From the NCBI GenBank assembly GCA_014728745.1, contig WJLC01000077.1, positions 1 through 14,717 of the forward strand: a stretch of 14,717 bases of DNA. The letters run 5' to 3'. Shown here piece after piece: positions 1 through 6,276 of this stretch. Position 1 is the first letter of the stretch. The number at the start of each line of letters is the position of its first letter. The DNA is from Candidatus Pacearchaeota archaeon. GTDB taxonomy: Archaea; Nanobdellota; Nanobdellia; Pacearchaeales; GW2011-AR1. The translations under genes and the position numbers were made by a program. Under the pieces are notes generated by a model. That model was not told the origin of the DNA. It did not search any database and saw only the letters and a list, made by a program, of their open reading frames with translations.

Positions 1-542
1 ATCCTTATCTCTAGTGAGTCGTCCTCATTTCTTTCAATTTTAAGATTTATTGTTCCTATTTCATAGCCATATTCTGGGTCCTTTTTTATCTCTTCTGTTT
101 TTTCCTCAGGAACAGGATCTAATTCTTTTAAGATTAAACAAATGCCATTCTCATTGCATTCTTCAATCACCTCTTCTGTCACACTGCCTACAATATTCCA
201 GACACTTTTGCAAATGCAAACGCAATTAAAACCTGCGCATTGGTTTGGCTTTTCAGAAGGCTTATCTAAGTTAGGGTCTGTAAAAGTATAAAAATGCCAT
301 CCTAATGGTTGGTCTATTGAATATCTTGTATTTTCTCCTGACTCAAGATTATTTGTAACTGCCTTAAGGCTATTAGAACCATTCTTAAGTTCAAACTCTG
401 CTTGCCTAAGAGAATCAGCACTTGAGCTTGTGTAATAATAAGCAGCTAAAAGGCCACCAAGAATTAATATTGACATTATAGAAACAGCCAGTTTCAAAAC
501 TTCTTCTGGAAGCATTTGCGCTTTTTTATTTTTTATTTTCAT
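1..542 (-). CDS. Pilin-like protein with class III signal peptide and cysteine cluster (partial, C-terminus beyond window)
   Basis: This reading frame starts at ATG 542-540 and stays open to the left edge, giving 180 residues without a stop, so the C-terminus is missing. The N-terminus is MKIKNKKAQMLPEEVLKLAV followed by a hydrophobic helix to about residue 37. The basic KNKKA|Q motif, with glutamates shortly after it and then a membrane helix, is the layout of class III (prepilin/pre-archaellin) signal peptides; the likely cut is between Ala8 and Gln9. The exported part holds six cysteines (102, 107, 109, 111, 129, 135), four of them in a tight cluster, which suggests disulfides or metal binding. 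It is the last visible gene of the minus-strand pilus locus, 39 nt downstream of a 55-aa membrane peptide and without a clear TATA box of its own, so it is probably cotranscribed. I infer a minor pilin or adhesin-type subunit; the specific family is not recognised. Confidence 0.75.
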   Translation of the reverse strand, partial: MKIKNKKAQMLPEEVLKLAVSIMSILILGGLLAAYYYTSSSADSLRQAEFELKNGSNSLKAVTNNLESGENTRYSIDQPLGWHFYTFTDPNLDKPSEKPNQCAGFNCVCICKSVWNIVGSVTEEVIEECNENGICLILKELDPVPEEKTEEIKKDPEYGYEIGTINLKIERNEDDSLEIR

Positions 543-581
543 TTTTTTAATAATCTCTCTAACTGATTCAATTCTTTTTAT

Positions 582-749
582 TTATTTGATCATGCTCAAA
601 AAAAACTGTGCTTGTTCTTCTCCAGGCAAGTTTTCAAAAAACCCCATTATTTTTCCTCTAAAAAACATCACTAACCCAGAAACTACTACCACTACAACAG
701 CAACACCAATAAGAATTTTTATTAATGTGCTCATAGTTAATTCACCCAT
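582..749 (-). CDS. Small single-helix membrane peptide, 55 aa
   Basis: An ORF from ATG at 749 to TAA at 584-582 encodes 55 residues beginning MGELTMSTLIKILIGVAVVV. Residues 9-29 form one strongly hydrophobic, valine-rich helix, followed by a short basic stretch (FFRGK) and an acidic/amphipathic tail. It has no KKG/A-type class III processing site, so it may stay an unprocessed single-pass membrane protein. Met6 (734) is an alternative start: a TATA-like box at 754-761 fits leaderless initiation there better than at Met1. It sits 33 nt after the 64-aa pilin-like gene and 39 nt before the cysteine-containing pilin-like gene, on the same strand. That context and the AT-poor, Val/Gly codon run support a real gene. 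Role unknown; I infer a small membrane subunit of the pilus system. Confidence 0.55.
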   Translation of the reverse strand: MGELTMSTLIKILIGVAVVVVVVSGLVMFFRGKIMGFFENLPGEEQAQFFLSMIK

Positions 750-782
750 TTTAATTTAAATCTGCTAAAAAAATAATAGCAA

Positions 783-977
783 TTAAGCCCTCCCTGAAAA
801 AATATTTTTAAGTTGGTCAATTAATCCAATTCCTTTTTCTCTCATCAACATTGTTGCCAAAGCCAGAACAACCAGCACTGCAACAGCAATAAGGATCCAC
901 GGAAGATACTCTGTAGCAATTGCTTTTTTATTCTTAAAAAAATAATTAAGATCTCTCAAACCCCTCTTTAATTTCAT
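783..977 (-). CDS. Small pilin-like protein with class III-type N-terminus, 64 aa
   Basis: The 64-residue product has a basic N-terminus (MKLKRGLRDLNYFFKNKKA), then IATEYL and a hydrophobic helix at about residues 26-43, then a short tail ending LKNIFSGRA. The KNKKA sequence, a glutamate four or five residues later and an immediately following helix match the class III signal peptide pattern cut by FlaK/EppA-type prepilin peptidases. Processing would leave a mature peptide of about 45 residues, far smaller than a normal pilin, essentially the N-terminal alpha-helix without a globular head. A TATA-like TTTATTAA at 999-1006 lies about 25 nt upstream of the ATG, implying a leaderless mRNA. It lies between the 33-aa and 55-aa small membrane peptides in the pilus locus. 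Confidence 0.72.
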   Translation of the reverse strand: MKLKRGLRDLNYFFKNKKAIATEYLPWILIAVAVLVVLALATMLMREKGIGLIDQLKNIFSGRA

Positions 978-998
978 AATTTAAAAAAAGAATTCCAA

Positions 999-1006
999 TT
1001 AATAAA
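999..1006 (-). promoter_or_regulatory. TATA-like box of the 64-aa pilin-like gene
   Basis: On the minus strand this reads TTTATTAA preceded by AAG, with its centre about 25 nt upstream of the ATG at 977. This is archaeal TATA spacing for transcription starting at or next to the start codon. Confidence 0.55.
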
Positions 1007-1039
1007 CTTAACTATAAATTTAAGGGGTTTTAAACAAAT

Positions 1040-1141
1040 TTATAAAATGCCGCCATACACTGCAACAACTGAAGCAATAATTGCCAATAAAGCTATTCCC
1101 ACAGCACCTTTAGCAGATAGTCCTCTTTTGTCTTTTAACAT
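1040..1141 (-). CDS. Archaellin-like micro-peptide, 33 aa
   Basis: A short ORF from ATG at 1141 to TAA at 1042-1040 encodes 33 residues beginning MLKDKRGLSAKGAVGIALLA. The lead has two possible class III cut contexts: KRG|L (after Gly7) and AKG|AVGIA (after Gly12). The second strongly recalls the archaellin start, where a KG or RG is followed by a Gly-Ile-rich helix. The helix (residues 14-31) ends in YGGIL and there is no further domain. A TATA-like TTTATTAA at 1163-1170 lies about 25 nt upstream of the ATG, the same spacing as the next gene, which supports expression. It lies directly after the platform protein gene (61 nt gap) in the pilus locus. It may be a mini-pilin or a small membrane helper subunit; I cannot tell which. 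Confidence 0.55.
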   Translation of the reverse strand: MLKDKRGLSAKGAVGIALLAIIASVVAVYGGIL

Positions 1142-1162
1142 GCTAAACAAAAATAAACCCAG

Positions 1163-1170
1163 TTAATAAA
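1163..1170 (-). promoter_or_regulatory. TATA-like box of the 33-aa archaellin-like gene
   Basis: Minus-strand TTTATTAA preceded by AAGA, centred about 25 nt upstream of the ATG at 1141. The extended 12-bp sequence AAGATTTATTAA (1163-1174) recurs exactly at two other promoters in this window. Confidence 0.55.
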
Positions 1171-1202
1171 TCTTACTCTAAATAATTATTTTTGCTTTTT
1201 CT

Positions 1203-3377
1203 CTACACTAAGTTCCCTAAAACAACACTTCCAAGAACAAACAATACAACTGTTGAGACAAATGCCACGATTGTATAAAGAAGAATTCCCTTTTTCAAAT
1301 TACTTGCTGTTTTGCTTGTCTTTTGCAATTTGTCTTGTCCAGAATTTATTGTAACAAGAGTATTTGTCAAAATAAAGATTATCTGTATTAAATAAATCCC
1401 AACAGCAATCTGCAAATAATACGGAGGAATCATCTTAGTTAATTCAAAAATGCTTAAAATAGTCCCTAAGTTTCCAAACTGTGTTGCTGCTCCTGCCTGT
1501 CCTGACATTATTTGAGCTATGTTAAGCTTGTTCAAAATAGAGGTAATCATAATTGCTAATCCAACAACAATTCCTGAAAGTAATGGAGCTAAAAAAGTCA
1601 TATTGCTCTTCATATCAGAAATAATCTCAGCAAGCAAATCCCTTAATCTGTCTGTAATCTTCTGGATATTCTTAACATACTGTGAAATGCTCATCAAGCT
1701 AACTGCTGCAATTTTCAATCCTTTTTTCACAGATTCCACAAGTATCCTCATGCTGGTTGCAATTAAATCAGAAGGATAATATTGAATTGCTCCTCTTTTA
1801 TTATCAAATATAGCGTCTTCAACACCCATTCCCATTTGCTGTATGTTGTAATTGACCTTCCTGAAAAAGTCCTCTGTAATCAATCCCTTAGAACTTTGAG
1901 CAACTTTAGCAAAAGCAAGTTCAGAAGGAGTGCCATTAGCAAGCCTGTTTCCTAACTGAAACAAAGAATTGTTAAATTCTTTTTCAAGTTTCTTAGTTTT
2001 CTCTCGCTCTTTAATTAAATCCTTTGTTTTAGCCTTGTAAGCTATTGAAAAAAAGAGCGCAATTCCAAGAGGAACAAGCAATCCAACTAGCAAAGCTCCT
2101 ATTCCATAAGGCCCTGCATAACCCCCATCAGTAGTCTCTTTAAAATCAAATATACTCCCTTCTCCTAAAAAACCTCCAAGACCTAATTCAGTAAAAGTAT
2201 AATCTTTTTGCAATCCAACCATCCCAGGGACAGGAGTAAATTGAAAGACCAAAGGAAGCAATCCAATAAAAATTATCGGGGCTGCGATTAAAAAAGCCTT
2301 GAGATACGGCTTATTGCTCTTGTACTTGTAATAAAGAGGGTTTCTCTCAAGAAGATTTGTCTCTCCATGCCCTCCTGGCCTTAAAAGCATAACCTTATCA
2401 GTTAAATAAAAAACCGCAAAAGGAACAACCAAGTTAAACAAAACAAAAACATGATACCATTTTAAAAATTCTCCAATCATTGCGCTTGCCAAAGGTAATA
2501 ATGCTAATCCAAGAGTAGGCAAAACAACACCAAGCATGTAAACATTAGTCAAAGGGCTTCTTACATCATGACTAAACTTAAGCATCTTATCATAAACACC
2601 ATCTAAAACAACTTGTAGACCCTTCTCTAAAATCTGTATCCTTCTGCTATCATCAGGCTCAAACAAACTGCTTTCAACTAAGTGAAAAGCTTCTACAAAT
2701 TCAGGAGCATAATCTCTCCATGTCTCAAGATAATTATCCAAACTCTCTTTTATTGTGGAAAACTTTCCAACCTGCAGATTGTAAAACACTTTTTTAAAAT
2801 CCAATGCAAGAGGATACTGCAAGTGTTCTGATGCAAAAGCAACTGCCTTCTCAAGATTAGAAGTATGTCTCATATAAACAACAATGTATAAAATTGCAGG
2901 AACCATCTGACTGCTTGCTTTTAATCTCCACAAACTAGCAAGCCTTTTAGGATATCCGTTAACAAAATAAAATAAAAACAAGGACAAAAGCATCATTAAA
3001 AACAAAAACAAAAATGGAAAGCCACCTGTTATTAACCATGCTGCTAAAGAAATTAAAACACCCAGCATAAAAACTGAAACAAAAGCCATAACACTCAAAG
3101 TTAATGCTTGCCAAGGCTTAACATCTAAATGAGCTGCCTTAAGGTGTTTTTCAATTTTTCCTCGGTCTTTTTCAGAAACTTTTAATTTAATCACACTTCC
3201 AAGACTCTGGCACCATTTCTCATATCTCGAAAGCTGAGGAGCCATTTCCTCTTTAAACCTCACATAAGAAGAACTATACCCTTTTCCTGCCTGCTCTGCT
3301 GCAGAACCAGAAGAAGTCTTAATCTGCTTTTCTATTTTACTCCCGTATTTCTTCAGAATATCGTTTGCATCAGCCAT
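1203..3377 (-). CDS. Type IV pilus/archaellum platform protein with two fused GspF/TadC-like halves
   Basis: A 724-residue integral membrane protein of the GspF/PilC/TadC/FlaJ superfamily, the inner platform on which a secretion ATPase acts to build a pilus-like filament. The first half has a soluble N-terminal region (1-88), paired helices at about 90-140, a cytoplasmic helical domain at about 150-275 (including RHTSNLEKAVAFA) and helices at about 278-325. A joining region with helices at 360-380 and 425-447 follows. A second, related cytoplasmic domain spans about 468-590 (LFQLGNRLANGTPSELAFAK), with helices at 595-614, 656-676 and 697-718. FlaJ has one such soluble domain between its membrane helices, while Tad systems use separate TadB and TadC proteins, so this chain looks like a tandem pair in one gene. 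It lies 70 nt downstream of the ATPase gene on the same strand, as expected for partners. Confidence 0.85.
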   Translation of the reverse strand: MADANDILKKYGSKIEKQIKTSSGSAAEQAGKGYSSSYVRFKEEMAPQLSRYEKWCQSLGSVIKLKVSEKDRGKIEKHLKAAHLDVKPWQALTLSVMAFVSVFMLGVLISLAAWLITGGFPFLFLFLMMLLSLFLFYFVNGYPKRLASLWRLKASSQMVPAILYIVVYMRHTSNLEKAVAFASEHLQYPLALDFKKVFYNLQVGKFSTIKESLDNYLETWRDYAPEFVEAFHLVESSLFEPDDSRRIQILEKGLQVVLDGVYDKMLKFSHDVRSPLTNVYMLGVVLPTLGLALLPLASAMIGEFLKWYHVFVLFNLVVPFAVFYLTDKVMLLRPGGHGETNLLERNPLYYKYKSNKPYLKAFLIAAPIIFIGLLPLVFQFTPVPGMVGLQKDYTFTELGLGGFLGEGSIFDFKETTDGGYAGPYGIGALLVGLLVPLGIALFFSIAYKAKTKDLIKEREKTKKLEKEFNNSLFQLGNRLANGTPSELAFAKVAQSSKGLITEDFFRKVNYNIQQMGMGVEDAIFDNKRGAIQYYPSDLIATSMRILVESVKKGLKIAAVSLMSISQYVKNIQKITDRLRDLLAEIISDMKSNMTFLAPLLSGIVVGLAIMITSILNKLNIAQIMSGQAGAATQFGNLGTILSIFELTKMIPPYYLQIAVGIYLIQIIFILTNTLVTINSGQDKLQKTSKTASNLKKGILLYTIVAFVSTVVLFVLGSVVLGNLV

Positions 3378-3397
3378 CTTTTTTCCCTAAAAATAAG

Positions 3398-3422
3398 TAA
3401 TAAAAATTAATTAATAAATCTT
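3398..3422 (-). promoter_or_regulatory. Candidate promoter of the platform protein gene
   Basis: Two AT-rich boxes are visible on the minus strand. TTTTTATTA at 3406-3398 is centred about 25 nt upstream of the ATG, fitting a leaderless start. AAGATTTATTAA at 3422-3411 is an exact copy of a motif found before two other genes, but centred about 37 nt upstream. Either could be the TATA box; the second would give a leader of about 12 nt. Confidence 0.4.
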
Positions 3423-3447
3423 GTCTATTATCTTGTTTTATAATCAA

Positions 3448-5736
3448 TCACAGTCTTTTTTTCTTAATTTGCTTATTAAGCCACTTTTGCCATTCAGGAA
3501 AAACCCTGTCAGACATAGGAAGACCAATTTCATTGATTACATTTCCAGAGATTTCATGAAAAGCATGATTAGATAATGTGTTAAAAGGGGCTTCTAAAAG
3601 CTCATCTCTTCCTGTTTTTTTAGCAACATCAGTAATCTCTTTTTTTATTTTAGCCCTTAACAAAATGTTATCGTAAACAGCATCCCAGTTTCCTGCCCAG
3701 CCTTTTACATTTGAAGCAATATCCTTAATAACCTCACTCTCTCCGTTCCTTAAATCATCTGTTGGTTCTAGCTCATCTTTTTCAACATTGTATTTAACCA
3801 AGTCAACAAATCCTCCTTCAGAAACAGGATCTTCTTTCCAATGCTTTCTAATCTCACTTATTTGCAAAAGCCTTCTCCAAGAGTGTAATCCGTCAGGAGA
3901 TTTTATTGGGTTTGCCACTCCAATGATATCTGTAGCTTTAAAACTAGTTGCAGGAACCTCTAAATCATTAACAACCCTATCAAAAACACCATAAGGAGAG
4001 GCACCGTGAATAGTTCCAGCAACAACATTTGCCAAAGCTCCTACTCTCATTGCTTCATACAATGCTTTTGCCTCAGTACTTCTAACTTCACCAATTATTA
4101 AACTACTATCTCCAAGACGCAAGCTTGTCCTAATACCATCGTCAGCAGAAACCTCTGAAGTTGTCTTCAACAAAGCAGACCTAACCTTCATCCTCAAAAT
4201 ATTATAATCTAGTTTTCTCAATGATTCAACAGGCAATTCAAGAGAATCCTCAATAACAATAATTCTGTATTTTGGCATTATCTCTAACATTAAACTTCCT
4301 AACAAAGAAGTTTTACCGCTTGACCTTGTTCCTGCAACAAGCATTGTCCTAGAACCATCAATTAAAAAGCTCATTAAACCTGCTGCAAAAGGATTAAGCA
4401 TCTTCACCTTAATGAACAAAGGCAAAGTCCATGGACTCTCTCTATGCCTTCTTATTGCATAAGCCAACCCATCAGGAGATAATGGCTGCTGGATTATTGC
4501 AATTCTTGCTCTTATTTTTCCAATTCCTAATTGAGTGTCTAAAATAGGGTTTGCCTCATCTAAAGGTCTTCCTGAAATCATTCTGAACTTAGCAGCCCAA
4601 GAATTAACATCCTCTTGACTAGGCAGAATATTTGTAACACATTCAAAATGGTCTTGATGCCTTAAATAAACAGGCACTTGGGGTATTGGAGCATTTAATA
4701 CAATATCCTGAAGCCTTTTATCATGCAACAAAACTTCTAAAATCCCAAATCCAATAGTATGCCTCACTAAGATTGTTGCCAATAAATTAAGGTCATCATA
4801 ATCTAAATCAATGCCTTTGCTTCCAGACAAATCTCTTAACAAATCCTTTGCAATATTCAAAAATACCTGTCTTGTTCTTTCAGTATCAACAAATTCCTCT
4901 GCTTTTGGCTGATGCTCTATTAAAACATTTTTAGCCATGTTCAAAAGCATACTATGCTCCTCACTAAGAGTATTTTCCGGAGGCGTAAGATGATAAACCA
5001 TTTTTGCTTCCCCTTCTTTTCTTAGTATTGTAACTAAAGATTCATCATAAGTTCCCTCTTGGATTTTATACTGGTCAATAATTTCTGCATCCTCTGGCAA
5101 GTCTAAAACAAGTCTAGTAAAAGTAAAATTAGGAATAATGTCTGGCTTTATTATCCTATGATAAATCTCTCTATCTCCTCTTCTGTATTCGTCTAAATAA
5201 GGGTAAACCCTCTTTATCATTTCAGTTTTTTCAAGCAAACCTAAAATTTTCTCAAGAAGAGCAATATAATTTTTCTGATCTCTCTTACAGCTATCATCAA
5301 CCTTGTCTAAAAAAATCTTAGCTTCAATTATTAATCTCTTTATATCACTATACGCTGCTAAAGGATCTTGCTTAATCAAAAACAAAAAAGAAAACAAATC
5401 ATTATATCTTGAAGAGTAAAACTGTTCACAATTTGTCACAATTTTCTCATGAGAAAGAATTTTTTCCTGCTTCATTAAAAAAACATAAAGATTTGCCATT
5501 TCCAAAAGCATTGAAGTCTCATTAAAATCATAATTGTAGTTTTTCTGTTGCACAAAGACAATTCGGGAGATATTTGGATTTTCTATTAATGCGTCCATTG
5601 TTCTTCCCATAACCTCTGCAGAATCAGCTAAGCTTGGAACATATGGTGCTCCCAAGTAATTAATATACAAAACATCTTCACCACCTTCTCTTTGCACCTC
5701 ATGAGAATAAAGAGGAGTACCTTCTTTAAATTGCAT
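3448..5736 (-). CDS. Type II/IV secretion system ATPase (VirB11/TadA/FlaI superfamily), 762 aa
   Basis: This is the cytoplasmic hexameric motor that powers assembly of the pilus-like filament through the platform protein encoded next to it. The ATPase core at about 310-620 has the family motifs: Walker A GTRSSGKT (469-476), the Asp box around IEDSLELP (495-502), Walker B SSLIIGEVRSTEA (544-556) and the His box GTIHG (574-578). The region before it, including IGFGILEVLLHDKRLQDIVL (328-347), is the typical N-terminal subdomain. The protein is much longer than a usual VirB11/FlaI ATPase (about 350-550 aa). It carries roughly 300 residues at the N-terminus that I cannot assign, with long charged helices at about 130-185, plus about 120 residues after the core ending in a basic tail KKKRL. 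A TATA-like box at 5757-5764 supports the start at 5736. Confidence 0.9.
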   Translation of the reverse strand: MQFKEGTPLYSHEVQREGGEDVLYINYLGAPYVPSLADSAEVMGRTMDALIENPNISRIVFVQQKNYNYDFNETSMLLEMANLYVFLMKQEKILSHEKIVTNCEQFYSSRYNDLFSFLFLIKQDPLAAYSDIKRLIIEAKIFLDKVDDSCKRDQKNYIALLEKILGLLEKTEMIKRVYPYLDEYRRGDREIYHRIIKPDIIPNFTFTRLVLDLPEDAEIIDQYKIQEGTYDESLVTILRKEGEAKMVYHLTPPENTLSEEHSMLLNMAKNVLIEHQPKAEEFVDTERTRQVFLNIAKDLLRDLSGSKGIDLDYDDLNLLATILVRHTIGFGILEVLLHDKRLQDIVLNAPIPQVPVYLRHQDHFECVTNILPSQEDVNSWAAKFRMISGRPLDEANPILDTQLGIGKIRARIAIIQQPLSPDGLAYAIRRHRESPWTLPLFIKVKMLNPFAAGLMSFLIDGSRTMLVAGTRSSGKTSLLGSLMLEIMPKYRIIVIEDSLELPVESLRKLDYNILRMKVRSALLKTTSEVSADDGIRTSLRLGDSSLIIGEVRSTEAKALYEAMRVGALANVVAGTIHGASPYGVFDRVVNDLEVPATSFKATDIIGVANPIKSPDGLHSWRRLLQISEIRKHWKEDPVSEGGFVDLVKYNVEKDELEPTDDLRNGESEVIKDIASNVKGWAGNWDAVYDNILLRAKIKKEITDVAKKTGRDELLEAPFNTLSNHAFHEISGNVINEIGLPMSDRVFPEWQKWLNKQIKKKRL

Positions 5737-5756
5737 AAAAAATAAATGTTATAATG

Positions 5757-5764
5757 TTTTAATA
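5757..5764 (-). promoter_or_regulatory. TATA-like box of the secretion ATPase gene
   Basis: Minus-strand TTATTAAA centred about 25 nt upstream of the ATG at 5736, inside the 118-nt divergent region shared with the coiled-coil gene on the plus strand. Confidence 0.5.
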
Positions 5765-5824
5765 AGTTTTAGGTGATAAATGCCAAGATAAAAACAGTAC
5801 GCAAAAATCCTTAATAATCACAAC

Positions 5825-5834
5825 AAATTTAAAG
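5825..5834 (+). promoter_or_regulatory. TATA-like box of the 111-aa coiled-coil gene
   Basis: AAATTTAAAG is centred about 25 nt upstream of the ATG at 5855. The rest of the 5737-5854 region is AT-rich with no other recognisable element; the two divergent promoters lie about 65 nt apart. Confidence 0.5.
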
Positions 5835-5854
5835 CAAATTATCTTATTTTTTTT

Positions 5855-6190
5855 ATGGCAGACGAAGCTACAGAATATTCTCAACAAGGCAATATGGCTG
5901 ATCCAAACACAAAACTAAGAGATTTAGAGGAAAAGCAAAGAATTTTGCATGATAGAGTTCTTTTACTAGGCAGAAATATGATAGACAACAAAGAAAAAAC
6001 AGACGAAAAAATTACAGAAATAAAAAAAGAACTTGAATCCCTAAAAGATAAAGTAGAAAGAGTAAGTTCATTTATTGAAACAATTTCAGGAGAATTTTCA
6101 AGATTTGCTAAAAAAGAGGATGTGGAAATCCTTGCTAAGCAGGCTAGAATGTTTGAACCTTTAGCCGCATTGAAAAAATCAAAACAATAG
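5855..6190 (+). CDS. Coiled-coil protein, 111 aa, unknown function
   Basis: A soluble, highly charged protein with no signal peptide or membrane helix. Residues 1-18 are an acidic, flexible lead; residues 19-81 form a long helix with leucine, isoleucine and valine at heptad spacing (LRDLEEKQRILHDRVLLLGR, then KKELESLKDKVERV), a clear coiled coil. The last 30 residues contain KKEDVEILAKQARMFEPL, a compact, probably conserved C-terminal motif. Met14 is an in-frame alternative start, but the TATA-like box at 5825-5834 fits Met1. Archaellum loci encode small coiled-coil accessory proteins of the FlaC/D/E type; size and position here are similar, but I see no motif that proves the link. It stands first of two plus-strand genes, divergent from the pilus ATPase. 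Confidence 0.75.
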   Translation: MADEATEYSQQGNMADPNTKLRDLEEKQRILHDRVLLLGRNMIDNKEKTDEKITEIKKELESLKDKVERVSSFIETISGEFSRFAKKEDVEILAKQARMFEPLAALKKSKQ

Positions 6191-6276
6191 GCAGAAAAAA
6201 AAGAAAAGTTAGAAACATTAAAAAACATGTAAAAATTTTAATAAAAAGAGAAAAAACAATACTAAAAAAATAAAAA

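Noticed and set aside
5737..5854. Additional small gene or RNA between the ATPase and coiled-coil genes
   Set aside because: Stops are frequent in all frames and no stem-loop or start with supporting signals is visible.
5881..6228. 115-codon open frame on the minus strand opposite the 111-aa coiled-coil gene
   Set aside because: Its product is an odd Phe/Ser/Leu-rich sequence expected from the reverse of a Lys/Glu-rich coiled coil; the plus-strand frame has the promoter and clear heptads.
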